Shown here: positions 26,922 to 36,506 of the stretch, piece after piece
How positions within the stretch are numbered: the stretch's first letter is position 1
How the letters are laid out: every line of letters begins with the position of its first letter
Assembly: GCA_021740585.1 (NCBI GenBank)
Contig: JAIOZM010000009.1
Span: 1 to 64,000, forward strand
DNA from: Bacteroidales bacterium
Lineage (GTDB): Bacteria; Bacteroidota; Bacteroidia; Bacteroidales; GCA-2748055
Direction: 5' to 3'
Length of the DNA stretch: 64,000 bases
Notes under the pieces: generated by a model
What the model saw: the letters and a program-made list of their open reading frames with translations, nothing else
The model's database searches: none
What the model was told of the DNA's origin: nothing
Made by a program: the position numbers and the translations under genes

Positions 26922-27001
26922 ATTCTTCTGCAGCCGCCTCCGGGGCTGGGGATTCTCATTACGTCTTACCCCGGACGACAAGCGTCCGGGGCTATTGTTC
27001 G
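26922..27001 (+). repeat. REP-like family 2, copy A
   Basis: About 80 bp: TTCTTCTGCAGCC..CCGGGGCTGGGGATTCTCATTA..CCCCGGACG-acaag-CGTCCGGGGCTATTGTTCG. It holds a perfect CCCCGGACG/CGTCCGGGG hairpin. Copies B (27067-27164) and C (42822-42919) lie in the opposite orientation. Confidence 0.75.
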
Positions 27002-27066
27002 TAAACCCGTCCCGGGTTTTTTGTGAATGGCATTAATTTAAAATATAGTTATTACAAATATCTCCC

Positions 27067-27164
27067 CATCCCGGAGGGATGGACGAACAATAGCCCCAGG
27101 CGCTTGCCGCTTGGGGTATGCTGCCATAATGAATCCGCAACCACAGCGTGGTTGAAGAATTTTA
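27067..27164 (-). repeat. REP-like family 2, copy B
   Basis: Inverted relative to copy A, 65 bp away: CATCCC-gga-GGGATG hairpin, CGAACAATAGCCCC, a GC-rich hairpin, TAATGAATCC, and a CAACCA-cagcg-TGGTTG hairpin. The A/B pair could form one large cruciform. Confidence 0.72.
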
Positions 27165-27268
27165 TACAAAAAATGATTTCCCAAATTTAAAAACAAAAAC
27201 ACAATTTAAACTCCACTAATTTACACCCCACCTCATAGCCCCAAATCGGGCATTCATCAATTTTTAAC

Positions 27269-27287
27269 AATTATTTCGCAAATAATT
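27269..27287. promoter_or_regulatory. 19-bp palindrome, candidate TetR operator
   Basis: AATTATTT-CGC-AAATAATT is a perfect inverted repeat 25 bp upstream of the tetR -7 box, next to the expected -33 position. Autoregulation by the TetR protein of this efflux operon is a natural inference. Confidence 0.5.
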
Positions 27288-27312
27288 CTTAAAAAAACTC
27301 AAAATGAAAATA

Positions 27313-27320
27313 TATATTTG
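27313..27320 (+). promoter_or_regulatory. -7 promoter box (TATATTTG) of the tetR-efflux operon
   Basis: An exact TAnnTTTG match about 65 bp before the tetR ATG. No -33 box is at the usual spacing, consistent with a weak or regulated promoter. Confidence 0.5.
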
Positions 27321-27385
27321 CACCCTGGATAATATTTACACTCCGGATACGTTTTAATAGCAAATAGTTTTCAAGAGGATATATA

Positions 27386-28012
27386 ATGATAGAAGCAAAT
27401 GATACTTTCTATTTGAAAGTCGGGGAATTGTACCGTAAATATGGGGTTAAGAGTGTCACTATGGACGATATAGCCAGAGAATTAGGCATGTCAAAAAAGA
27501 CTCTTTATTCTTTGGTGACAGACAAGCGGGATCTGATAGAAAAAATCCTGGAAGTAGAATTTAGTGAAAACCTGAAGGGATTTGTGGGTATCCAATCTTC
27601 GGGTCAAAATGCTATTGAAGAACTGTTTTCTGTTCATAATTTCATGAAGTCTCAGTTAAAATTCCATTCTCACGCTTTCGAATATGACCTGAAAAAATAC
27701 TATCCTGAAATTTATAATTCTTTGATGGAGAAAAAAAGAGAGGTAATGTATAAATCTGTTTTGGAAAATATCAATCGAGGAAAAAAAGAGGGCATCTATC
27801 GAATGGAACTAAAGGGAGAGTTGATTTCATCTCTTTACATAGCAAGAATGGAAAGCACTAAGGATAATAACGTTTTAAGTCTTGAATACTTTATTACGCC
27901 TGAAATATTTCAGGAATATCTGATCTATCATATAAGAGGAATTGCAAATAATAAAGGCATTGAGATCCTCGAACATTATCTTGAAAGAAATGGTTATAAT
28001 GTCACAATTTAA
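27386..28012 (+). CDS. TetR family transcriptional regulator of the efflux operon
   Basis: A 208-residue TetR-type repressor. The N-terminal helix-turn-helix is VTMDDIARELGMSKKTLYSLVTDKRDLI (about residues 23-52); the rest is an all-helical ligand domain (VHNFMKSQLKFHSHAF, EVMYKSVLENINRGKKEGIYR). It is the first gene of a four-gene operon, 11 bp before the TolC-like gene, and probably represses it until an inducer binds; a palindrome upstream may be its site. Confidence 0.88.
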   Translation: MIEANDTFYLKVGELYRKYGVKSVTMDDIARELGMSKKTLYSLVTDKRDLIEKILEVEFSENLKGFVGIQSSGQNAIEELFSVHNFMKSQLKFHSHAFEYDLKKYYPEIYNSLMEKKREVMYKSVLENINRGKKEGIYRMELKGELISSLYIARMESTKDNNVLSLEYFITPEIFQEYLIYHIRGIANNKGIEILEHYLERNGYNVTI

Positions 28013-28023
28013 TTTTTGATACA

Positions 28024-29337
28024 ATGAAGTTTTATTACGCACTAATTTTCTATTTTTTCCTTGCAATAGCCGTAAAGGCTCAGAATGAAAAAACAGAATC
28101 ATTCAATTTTAGTTTAAAGGAAGCTATTGACTATGCATTGATTAATAACACAGGGGTTAAAAATGCAGAACTGGATATTTTATCGGCTAAAAAAGAGGTT
28201 TGGAAAACGACTGCTATCGGACTTCCACATGCAAGTGGGGCTCTCGATTATCAGCATATTCCCGGGACTCTTCCTACCTTTGATTTTCCAAACGGTGATG
28301 GCACATTCACTTCGGTACCTTTAGGGGTAAAAAACACCTCCACCTATTCAGTTACTGTATCACAACTGGTTTTCAGTGGTGAATATATTGTAGGATTACA
28401 AGCTGCTAAGACTTTTCTGGAATTATCGGAAAATGCTTCTGCTAAAAGTATTCTCGATACAAAAACAGATGTAACTTCTTCCTATTATACCATTTTAGTG
28501 CTTGAGAAAAACAAAGAGATTTTGGACACTTCAGCCCTCAACCTGAATAAAACTCTTATCGAAACCAAAGCCTTAGTTTCCTCAGGATTTATGGAAGATA
28601 CCGATTATGATCAGATTCTCATTGCAGTAAATAGTCTGGAAAACTCATCCAAAGCTGTTCAGCGACAGATTGATTTTGCTTACCTCTTGTTCAAGGTGAA
28701 TCTGGGAATTGGTATCGATGCCGAGGTGTCGCTTACACAAAACATGGAAGATTTATTGGTGGATTTAAACATGGACGGCCTGCTTATGGAAGAATTTATT
28801 CTTGAAAATAATATTGACTATCAAATTCTGGCAACTCAGGAAAAAGTGGCAGAACTGAATTTAAAGAGAGAAAAATCAAAATTTCTCCCAAGCCTGTCTG
28901 CATTTTATCTTTATACCGACAAGACCAATAAAGCGGCCTTCGATTTTACTATTAATCACATCGCCGGCCTTAGTGTTGCGCTGCCCATTTTTTCCAGTGG
29001 ACAAAGAATGGCAAGCGTAAATCAGGCGAAGATTGAAGTCGAAAAGAGTAAAAACAACAGCAATCTTGTAGGAGAAACTTTGATTATGGCGGTTGAACAA
29101 GCGAAAGGAGATTTCAAATCGGCCTGGGAAAAATACCAAATCGGAATTCAAAATGTAGAACTTTCAGAAAAAGTTTACAATAAAACCCTTATTAAATACA
29201 AAAATGGCGTAGCATCCAGTATGGAAGTCACTCAGGCTAACAGTCAGTTTCTCGAAAGTAACTCAGGCTATTCAACTGCCCTGATCGAGATGTTAAACGC
29301 AAAAACAGCACTAGAAAAAGCATTAAATAACTTATAA
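28024..29337 (+). CDS. TolC family outer-membrane efflux protein
   Basis: A 437-residue outer-membrane factor with signal peptide (MKFYYALIFYFFLAIAVKAQ) and two OEP-like halves of long helices. The first half opens FSLKEAIDYALINNTGVKNAELDILSAKKEV and the second repeats ILATQEKVAELNLKREKSKFLPSLSAFYLY and KVYNKTLIKYKNGVASSMEVTQANSQFLE, the typical TolC coiled-coil signatures. It forms the exit duct for the RND pump encoded two genes later. Confidence 0.92.
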   Translation: MKFYYALIFYFFLAIAVKAQNEKTESFNFSLKEAIDYALINNTGVKNAELDILSAKKEVWKTTAIGLPHASGALDYQHIPGTLPTFDFPNGDGTFTSVPLGVKNTSTYSVTVSQLVFSGEYIVGLQAAKTFLELSENASAKSILDTKTDVTSSYYTILVLEKNKEILDTSALNLNKTLIETKALVSSGFMEDTDYDQILIAVNSLENSSKAVQRQIDFAYLLFKVNLGIGIDAEVSLTQNMEDLLVDLNMDGLLMEEFILENNIDYQILATQEKVAELNLKREKSKFLPSLSAFYLYTDKTNKAAFDFTINHIAGLSVALPIFSSGQRMASVNQAKIEVEKSKNNSNLVGETLIMAVEQAKGDFKSAWEKYQIGIQNVELSEKVYNKTLIKYKNGVASSMEVTQANSQFLESNSGYSTALIEMLNAKTALEKALNNL

Positions 29338-29350
29338 TAATCGATATAAA

Positions 29351-30481
29351 ATGAAGAATTTATTAGTCCTCCTCAGTATTTTATTCCTGGTTTCCTGTTC
29401 TTCCGAAAATCCGGAAGCCATTAAAAAGCAAATTATCTCTTACAAAAATAAAGTCGATACCTACGATAAAAAAATTAACGACCTTGAGGCCAAACTGGAA
29501 AATGACAGCCTGCCAAAAGAAGACATTACAGGCACTGCTGTTATTGTGAAAGATATGCAGGTCGGGAAATTTGAACATCATATACAGGTAAGCGGAAAAG
29601 TAGAAGCCGTTGAAGAGGCTTTTGTTAGTCCTGAAATGAGTGGCCAGATAAAGGAAATTCATGTTGTAGAAGGACAACGCGTTAAAAAAGGTCAGTTATT
29701 AATCAGTCTCAATACCGATGTAATTGAAAAGTCGATGATCGAAGTTCAAACCAGCCTTTCCCTTTTGGTTAAACTTTATGAAAAGCAGAAGGAATTGTGG
29801 GATCAGAATATCGGCACTGAGGTTCAGTATTTACAGGCAAAAACCAACAAAGAATCTGCAGATGCCAGATTGGCTACTCTATACGAACAATTGGAGATGG
29901 CAAGAATCAGGGCTGCTTTTGATGGAATTGTTGAAAATATTATGGCAAAAGAAGGTGAGCTTGCCATGCCGGGAGGCCGATTGGTTCAACTCGTTAACCT
30001 TGAAAAATTAAAAATAAACGCCAATGTTTCTGAAATCTATCTTAACAGCATACATAAAGGCGATATGGTAAATGTAAGTTTCTCTGCTACTCCGGGTTAC
30101 GAAATGAATCTGCCCATTAGCAGAACCGGAAGCGTAATTGATAATTTGAGTCGTACTTTTCTTGTTGAGCTTTTAATGAATAATAAAAATGAGAAAATAA
30201 AACCAAATCAACTTGCCATTCTAAGGATGAATGATTTTTCTTCCAATGAGGCTTTTGTGCTTCCCTCAATAATTATTAAACAAGATATTAAAGGCAGCTA
30301 TGTATATAGAGTAGAAGATAATCCATCCGGACCCATAGCCACTAAAGTTTATATTCAACCGGGACTTTCTTCTGAAGATATGACCATGATTGACAGTGGA
30401 GTTAAACCGGGAATGAAAATTATTATTGAGGGCTATAATCTGGTTAAAAACGGCTCACCGGTAAAAGTTATTACAGAATAG
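29351..30481 (+). CDS. RND efflux periplasmic adaptor (HlyD/AcrA family) lipoprotein
   Basis: A 376-residue membrane-fusion protein. Cys16 is the lipidation site (LFLVSCSSEN). A coiled coil spans about residues 25-55. The lipoyl half-motifs are VEAVEEAFVSPEMSGQIKEIHVVEGQRVKKGQLL and MARIRAAFDGIVENIMAKEGELAMPGGRLVQLV, around a helical hairpin, followed by a beta-barrel and membrane-proximal domain. It links the pump and TolC proteins across the periplasm. It follows the TolC gene by 13 bp. Confidence 0.92.
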   Translation: MKNLLVLLSILFLVSCSSENPEAIKKQIISYKNKVDTYDKKINDLEAKLENDSLPKEDITGTAVIVKDMQVGKFEHHIQVSGKVEAVEEAFVSPEMSGQIKEIHVVEGQRVKKGQLLISLNTDVIEKSMIEVQTSLSLLVKLYEKQKELWDQNIGTEVQYLQAKTNKESADARLATLYEQLEMARIRAAFDGIVENIMAKEGELAMPGGRLVQLVNLEKLKINANVSEIYLNSIHKGDMVNVSFSATPGYEMNLPISRTGSVIDNLSRTFLVELLMNNKNEKIKPNQLAILRMNDFSSNEAFVLPSIIIKQDIKGSYVYRVEDNPSGPIATKVYIQPGLSSEDMTMIDSGVKPGMKIIIEGYNLVKNGSPVKVITE

Positions 30482-30501
30482 ACAGAGTTAAAAGGAAAAT
30501 T

Positions 30502-33500
30502 ATGACATCAAGAGATACTTCAGAAAAAGTAAGACGTGAATTCGGTCTTACAACACTGGCTTTAAAAAACCGGAACACTGTATTCTTATTAACCTTTATT
30601 ATTATTGTATTTGGCTTGCTGAGCTATTCCAAATTGCCTAAAGAGTTGTTTCCTGACGTGGTTATTCCAACCGTTATGGTACAGACTACCTATCTTGGGA
30701 ATTCCCCGGTTGACATTGAAAATCTGGTTACCAGACCTATTGAAAAAGAGATAGATGGCATAAACGGAATTAAAAAATTATCGTCAACCTCAGCACAGGA
30801 TGCGTCGATGATTTTCGTTGAATTCAATACCGGCATTGACATAGAAGATGCTCTGAATGACGTAAAAGATGCTGTGGATAAAGCTAAGAAGGAATTACCG
30901 AATGATCCGAGTTTATTCGATCCTTTGGTAATGGACTTCGACCTTTCTGAGTTTCCTATTTTAAATATTAATTTATCCGGTGATTTCAGTATTGAGGAGC
31001 TGAAAGAATACGCTGAATACATTGAAGATCATCTTGAGCCCATCCCTGAAATATCCAAAGTTCTTATTGAAGGTGTGGATGAAAAGGAAATAAAGATAAA
31101 TGTGGATCTGCATAAGATGGAAGCTTATGAACTCGGATTTATGGATATTCAGTTTGCCATTGGTGATGAAAACATAAGTATGTCGGGGGGAGAAATTCTG
31201 CTTGGAGAATCCAGAAGGTCTATCCGTGTAGATGGTGAGTTTAAAAATATTGAACAGATTGAAAATATTATAATAAAAAGAGATGGTGATAAACCCGTGT
31301 TTTTAAAAGACATTGCTGAGGTAATTGATGGGTATGCTGAACCAAAAAGTTATGCCCGTCTTAACCACCAACCAGTTGTTTCTGTTCAGGTAATTAAAAA
31401 AAGTGGAGAGAACCTTTTAGAGGCAACCAATCAGATATTTCAGTTTCTGGATGAAGCAAAGGATAAAGGAAGTATTCCTGCAAATCTTACCGTTACACTT
31501 ACCAATGACCAGTCGGAAATGGTAAGAATGCAGCTTCACAGTTTGGAAAACAATATCATTATGGGGGTTATTCTTGTTGTTTTGGTATTGTTCTATTTCC
31601 TGGGAACCCGAAACGCACTTTTTGTTGGATTAGCCATACCAATGTCAATGTTTCTTTCTTTTGCCATATTAAGCCTGATTGGTTACAAGCTGAATATGAT
31701 TGTTTTGTTTTCCCTGATCCTCGCACTGGGAATGCTTGTTGATAATGCCATTGTTGTGGTAGAAAATATTTATCGATTCGTCGATCTTGGCTATCCTCCT
31801 TTCAAAGCAGCAAGATATGCCGTAGGTGAAATTGCCATTCCTATAATCACTTCCACAATGACAACCCTTGCTGCTTTTCTTCCCCTGGCTTTCTGGGGTG
31901 GTATGGTAGGTGAGTTCATGAAAAATCTTCCGATTACCCTGATCATTGTTCTTACATCATCACTGTTTACTGCACTTGTTATTGTGCCCGTATTTTCTGC
32001 CAGTTTTATCAGAACGGGTGAGGACAGGAAAGATAATATGCCCAATAAAAAGAAAGGATACCGTGTAGCTCTAATTTTATTGATTGCTTCAGCACCAATG
32101 TTTTTATTAGGTTGGCGCATTGTCCCGAATCTCATGGTTTTGTTTGCTTTCTTTGGTTTTATGAATACCATATTTTTTCATAAAGCTGAGGCCTGGTTTC
32201 AGAATGTATTTCTGCCAAAACTTGAGGAAGTGTATGAAAAAGCCTTAAATTTTGCATTAAAAGGCCGCAATCCACTTTGGTTTTTCCTGGGAACCTTTGC
32301 ATTGTTAATTGCCACCATTTTCTTTTTTGCCGCCAGGGGTGTTAACGTGAATTTCTTCCCCATTAATGAGCCAAATTACATCAATATAAATGCTGAACTG
32401 CCATTAGGTACCGATATTAAGAAAACCAATGAATTTATGGTAGATCTGGAGGAGAAAATTGATGCAATTATTCTTCCCTACAGAGATGCCGTTGAATCGG
32501 TGCTCACAACAGTAGGCAAGGATGCAAGCGGAAGCATAGATGTATCGGCCGGAGGATCTCCTTATTTAGCTTTTACAACCATTTCGTTTGTGGATTTTAA
32601 AGACAGAGGAAACGTTGACACCAAAGCTGTTATGAGAGAACTAAGTGATGAGCTGATTAATACTTTTCCGGGAGTAAGTATTTCTATAAATAAAGATGAA
32701 ATGGGACCTCCCGCCGGAGAAGCAATAAATATTGAGGTTACCGGGGAGGATTTCGATAAATTACTCGCTTTAAGCGATAGTATTATCACCATAATTGAAG
32801 TCAATAATGTTGAAGGAGTAGAAGGTTTAAAAATGGATCTTTCTACTGATAAACCCGAATTGCTTATAAGTCTCGACAGAGAAAAGGTGAGACGGTATGG
32901 ACTTTCCACCAAAATGGTTGCAAATACTATCCGTACTGCCTTATTTGGAATAGAAATATCAGACTTTAAAATGGGAGAGGATGAATATCCGATCCATCTT
33001 CGTCTAAAGGAAGAGGATCGTTATAATCTGGCTTCTCTCTTAAATCAAAAAGTTATATTCAGGGAAGACGGTAAGGCGTATTTGCTTCCAATTTCAGCTC
33101 TGGCAAGCATAAAGTATCAAACGACCTATAGCTCTATCCGAAGGAAAGATTTGGACAGGGTTATTACCTTGTCATCTAACGTAATTACAGGTTACAACGC
33201 CACTAAGGTAAATGAACAAATAAAAAACACACTGGAAAATAACTTTGAGGCTCCCGATGGATACCAATATTCCTTTACTGGTGAACAACAAGAGCAGGCA
33301 GAGTCTATGGCTTTTCTGGGAAATGCCCTGATGTTTGCACTGGCATTGATTTTACTCATTCTGGTTTCTCAGTTCAACAGCCTTATTAAACCTTTAATAA
33401 TTATGGCAAGTGTATTGTTTAGTACGATTGGCGTATTTGGAGGGCTGGCGACTTTTAAAATGGATTTTATTATTGTGATGACGGGAATTGGGATTGTATC

Positions 33501-33963
33501 TCTGGCCGGAATTGTGGTTAATAATGCTATTGTTCTAATCGATTATATTGAACTGCTTAAAGCAAGAAAAAGAGAAGAGCTTGGGATGGAAAAAGGAGCA
33601 TTTCTTCCAATTGAAATTGCAACAGAATGTTTGATTCAGGGAGGGAAAACAAGGCTACGTCCGGTTTTACTTACAGCTATAACGACAATTCTTGGATTAA
33701 TCTCTTTAGCGGTAGGATTGAATTTTGACTTTGAAGGATTGTTTACTCATTACAGGCCGGATATTTATTTTGGAGGAGATCAGGTTTTGTTTTGGGGACC
33801 TATTTCATGGACCGTAATTTTCGGGTTGAGCTTTTCGACTTTTCTTACCCTGATCATTGTTCCTGTAATGGTTCGCCTGACTACTATAATTCAGAAAAAA
33901 ATTATCCTAACTTTCGGATATCTTCGCGAAGACAGAAATGGAGAGGTCGGGGCAGAGGAATAA
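30502..33963 (+). CDS. RND efflux transporter permease (AcrB/HAE-like)
   Basis: A 1,153-residue proton-driven efflux pump. TM1 (VFLLTFIIIVFGLLSY), the porter domains, and the TM4 helix LALGMLVDNAIVVVENIYR are clear; AcrB has two Asp here (DD), this protein has D414 and Asn415. The second half has GIVSLAGIVVNNAIVLIDY and RLRPVLLTAITTILGLI. Between the two halves are two additional hydrophobic stretches (about 521-540 and 542-560) not in the standard 12-helix plan. The gene closes the tetR-tolC-adaptor-pump operon (20 bp after the adaptor). Substrates are unknown. Confidence 0.93.
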   Translation: MTSRDTSEKVRREFGLTTLALKNRNTVFLLTFIIIVFGLLSYSKLPKELFPDVVIPTVMVQTTYLGNSPVDIENLVTRPIEKEIDGINGIKKLSSTSAQDASMIFVEFNTGIDIEDALNDVKDAVDKAKKELPNDPSLFDPLVMDFDLSEFPILNINLSGDFSIEELKEYAEYIEDHLEPIPEISKVLIEGVDEKEIKINVDLHKMEAYELGFMDIQFAIGDENISMSGGEILLGESRRSIRVDGEFKNIEQIENIIIKRDGDKPVFLKDIAEVIDGYAEPKSYARLNHQPVVSVQVIKKSGENLLEATNQIFQFLDEAKDKGSIPANLTVTLTNDQSEMVRMQLHSLENNIIMGVILVVLVLFYFLGTRNALFVGLAIPMSMFLSFAILSLIGYKLNMIVLFSLILALGMLVDNAIVVVENIYRFVDLGYPPFKAARYAVGEIAIPIITSTMTTLAAFLPLAFWGGMVGEFMKNLPITLIIVLTSSLFTALVIVPVFSASFIRTGEDRKDNMPNKKKGYRVALILLIASAPMFLLGWRIVPNLMVLFAFFGFMNTIFFHKAEAWFQNVFLPKLEEVYEKALNFALKGRNPLWFFLGTFALLIATIFFFAARGVNVNFFPINEPNYININAELPLGTDIKKTNEFMVDLEEKIDAIILPYRDAVESVLTTVGKDASGSIDVSAGGSPYLAFTTISFVDFKDRGNVDTKAVMRELSDELINTFPGVSISINKDEMGPPAGEAINIEVTGEDFDKLLALSDSIITIIEVNNVEGVEGLKMDLSTDKPELLISLDREKVRRYGLSTKMVANTIRTALFGIEISDFKMGEDEYPIHLRLKEEDRYNLASLLNQKVIFREDGKAYLLPISALASIKYQTTYSSIRRKDLDRVITLSSNVITGYNATKVNEQIKNTLENNFEAPDGYQYSFTGEQQEQAESMAFLGNALMFALALILLILVSQFNSLIKPLIIMASVLFSTIGVFGGLATFKMDFIIVMTGIGIVSLAGIVVNNAIVLIDYIELLKARKREELGMEKGAFLPIEIATECLIQGGKTRLRPVLLTAITTILGLISLAVGLNFDFEGLFTHYRPDIYFGGDQVLFWGPISWTVIFGLSFSTFLTLIIVPVMVRLTTIIQKKIILTFGYLREDRNGEVGAEE

Positions 33964-34114
33964 AAGTTGGGAACCGGGTTGAAGGTCTTATAGCTTGACG
34001 ATATTTCTGTTTAAAGAGAATTATGGTGTTGTAAGCTTCCTTTTATAAAACCCGGTGATCTGCTTTTTTATTTTTGAAGATCATTTTGCTAAAATTTTAT
34101 ATTTACTTTGCAAA

Positions 34115-35530
34115 ATGATTCTTCGAAAAAGCATATTCATATACCTCATATTGTGTAGCCTTGGGTTTGCCCCTATTATGTCACAAACAATCTATGACAG
34201 ACTGTTTGTAATTACTGATATTAGTATCAATGGAAATGAAAAAACCAAGGCAAGTATTATTCTTCGTGAGTTAGATTTCAAGGAAGGGGATAGTATTGCT
34301 CCGGCAGAGTTGATTGAAAAAATTGTTGTTAGTAAAATTAACTTAAACAATACACTTCTATTTAATTTTGTTGATATTCTCTATCTAATAGATGAGTTTA
34401 ATATAACCATTAACATTGAACTTACAGAACGCTGGTACACATGGCCGGTTCCGATTTTTGAAATAGCCGAACGAAATTTACCAGCCTTTTTAGAAAGTCC
34501 CAATTGGGAAGAAATTAATTACGGATTTTTTGTAACCCGCAATAATTTCCGCGGAAGAAAAGAACTCCTTCAGCTTAAAGCGAGATGGGGCTACAAAGAA
34601 CAGTTTAGCCTTAGTTATTCTAAACCCAATCTTGGAAAAGAACAGAAACATGGTATAGATGTGGGAATTAACAATTTCCGCCAACATGAAGTTACTCTGT
34701 GGACAGAAAATAATCAGCCATTAGATTATAGTAATCACGTTTCATATATTTACAGCAGTTTCTCAGCTTTTATAGCTCATAGCTATCGTCCAAAATTTTA
34801 TGCAAAACACGATTTAAGCTTTACCTACAATGCGGCTTCCCTTCACGAAGACAGTTTGCGACAAGATTTTTATGGGAGTGATGTGGATATTTTAGATTGG
34901 TTTAATTTTCAATATCAATTTGAATATGACAGGCGGGATTATAAAATTTATCCTCTTCATGGTTATTTAATAAAAGTGGGAATTTCCCAACGGGGACTTG
35001 GTCTGCTAAAGGGTTTCGATTCTCCAAAGAGCTCTCTTCTTCTTTCCGGCAGTATAAATTATGAATTAGCTCCCAGATTATACATTGAAAATGTTGCCAA
35101 AGTAAGATTGACCAAAGATGAAAATATGCCCTATTTATTCAGGCAGGCCCTGGGTTATACAACCTATCACAGAGGATTTGAACTATATACCATTGATGGA
35201 AATTCTTATGGGATTAGCATTAATAACCTTAAATTCAATTTGCTTCCTACACAAAATTTTAAAATCCCTCTGGTTCCCTGGGAACAGTTTAATAAAGTTC
35301 ACCTGGCTGTTTACACCAATCTGTTTTTTGATCTCTCCTACGTTCAGGGAAAATACTATTATAATCCCGCGGTAGGGAATACATTACAAAACCAGATATT
35401 ATACAGTACCGGATTTGGTATCGACTTAGTTAGTTATTATGACCAGGTTTACCGGTTTGAATTTACCATGAACAGCCTTGGACAAACCGGTATTTTTTTT
35501 CATTTGGAAACACCCTTCAGGAGGTGGTAA
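34115..35530 (+). CDS. BamA/TamA-like POTRA plus beta-barrel outer-membrane protein
   Basis: About 471 residues from the ATG at 34115 (a GTG at 34055 would place 20 unlikely residues before the signal peptide). The signal peptide IFIYLILCSLGFAPIMSQ is followed by one POTRA-like unit (about 30-100: FVITDISINGNEKTKASIILRELDFKEGD ... NTLLFNFVDILYLID ... IELTERWYTWPVPI) and a C-terminal barrel (LSYSKPNLGKEQKHGIDVGIN to FHLETPFRRW). BamA has five POTRAs, so this short form more likely handles specific outer-membrane transport or insertion. Confidence 0.8.
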   Translation: MILRKSIFIYLILCSLGFAPIMSQTIYDRLFVITDISINGNEKTKASIILRELDFKEGDSIAPAELIEKIVVSKINLNNTLLFNFVDILYLIDEFNITINIELTERWYTWPVPIFEIAERNLPAFLESPNWEEINYGFFVTRNNFRGRKELLQLKARWGYKEQFSLSYSKPNLGKEQKHGIDVGINNFRQHEVTLWTENNQPLDYSNHVSYIYSSFSAFIAHSYRPKFYAKHDLSFTYNAASLHEDSLRQDFYGSDVDILDWFNFQYQFEYDRRDYKIYPLHGYLIKVGISQRGLGLLKGFDSPKSSLLLSGSINYELAPRLYIENVAKVRLTKDENMPYLFRQALGYTTYHRGFELYTIDGNSYGISINNLKFNLLPTQNFKIPLVPWEQFNKVHLAVYTNLFFDLSYVQGKYYYNPAVGNTLQNQILYSTGFGIDLVSYYDQVYRFEFTMNSLGQTGIFFHLETPFRRW

Positions 35531-35573
35531 AAAACCAGATTTACAATTATTTCAGGGAATTCATTTAAATTTT

Positions 35574-35768
35574 CAAGCGGTGATGGTGCTGGTGGATGCT
35601 GCGCTCGCAATGACCCTGAATGTCAATTGACTATAGCTTGGGAGGGGATCGGATTTCGGCTTCGCCGGAATCCGGCCCCCTCCCAAGCCATAACATACGT
35701 AAACCGAGTCATTGCGAGCGTAGCGAAGCAATCTCATATTTTTACCGGACACTAAAGATTTTCTATAT
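35574..35768. repeat. Nested palindromic REP-like element, family 1, before comF
   Basis: Outer arms: GATGCTGCGCTCGCAATGAC (35595-35614) and GAGTCATTGCGAGCGTAGC (about 35707-35725), followed by GAAGCAATCTCATATTTTT..CCGGACA as in the copy at 19867-19925. The inner hairpin is GCTTGGGAGGGG (35636-35647) with CCCCTCCCAAGC (35677-35688) and CGGATT..AATCCG inside. It fills most of the gap. Confidence 0.75.
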
Positions 35769-35810
35769 AGGCAGGCTGTTTTTTAAGCGTTATTTCCATT
35801 AAGGGTTGAC

Positions 35811-36491
35811 ATGAGTCTTTTAATGGACATATTATCCTTTGTTTATCCTTTAACCTGTGAAGTTTGTGGCAGGATGCTTGCTGATTCTGAGATTGTACTC
35901 TGCTCCTATTGCAACATTAAACTTCCTCGTTCAAATTATCATCTCAACGATGAGAATCCTATGGTTCAGTTATTCTGGGGCAGAGTAGAAATCGCACGGG
36001 CGTCTTCATTTTTCTTTTTCTATAAAGGTAGTCCATACCAGTCATTACTGCACAAGCTCAAATACAAGGGTAAAAAAGATATTGGTCTCACTCTGGGCAG
36101 ACTTTTTGCCGCTGAACTTATAGAAACTGCCTTTTCAAAAACAGACATAATAATTCCTGTTCCTCTTCACCCCAAAAAGAAAAAAAAGAGAGGGTATAAT
36201 CAAAGCGAAATGATTGCGAAGGGAATGAGTGAATTGTTTAAGACTGAACTAAATACTCAAATCCTTTTACGAAAAGGATATGCCGGTACTCAAACCAACA
36301 AAAACCGGTTCGACCGTTTTCTGAATATGAAAGATCAGTTCTCCCTGGAACTTCCTGAAAAAATAAGGGGGAAGTCTGTTCTGCTGGTCGATGATGTTGT
36401 TACTACCGGATCAACACTTGAGGCCTGCGCTCAATTACTTATTGATGCCGGTTGCAAAGAAGTTAGCATTTTGACTCTTGCCATTGCCTGA
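35811..36491 (+). CDS. ComF family phosphoribosyltransferase-like protein
   Basis: A 226-residue ComF-type protein. The N-terminal zinc-finger cysteines are C16, C19, C31 and C34 (TCEVCG ... LCSYC). The C-terminal part is a type I phosphoribosyltransferase fold with IIPVPLHPKKKKKRGYNQSE and the PRPP loop VLLVDDVVTTGSTLE. ComF proteins take part in DNA uptake in competent bacteria; the function in Bacteroidota is not settled. Confidence 0.9.
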   Translation: MSLLMDILSFVYPLTCEVCGRMLADSEIVLCSYCNIKLPRSNYHLNDENPMVQLFWGRVEIARASSFFFFYKGSPYQSLLHKLKYKGKKDIGLTLGRLFAAELIETAFSKTDIIIPVPLHPKKKKKRGYNQSEMIAKGMSELFKTELNTQILLRKGYAGTQTNKNRFDRFLNMKDQFSLELPEKIRGKSVLLVDDVVTTGSTLEACAQLLIDAGCKEVSILTLAIA

Positions 36492-36506
36492 GAAAACGCC
36501 AAGGGA

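Larger units (their letters stand above)
26529..27385. other. 857-bp gap filled by palindromic repeats, then tetR promoter region
   Basis: No credible gene is seen: short ORFs here are reads through inverted repeats. Content: a nested palindrome (26715-26868), a pair of inverted repeat copies (26922-27001 and 27067-27164), a 19-bp palindrome (27269-27287) and the tetR -7 box (27313-27320). Confidence 0.75.

Noticed and set aside
26611-27026. Three short ORFs (about 66-102 codons) on both strands
   Set aside because: They read through palindromic REP-like repeats; their translations have no signal, domain or start context.
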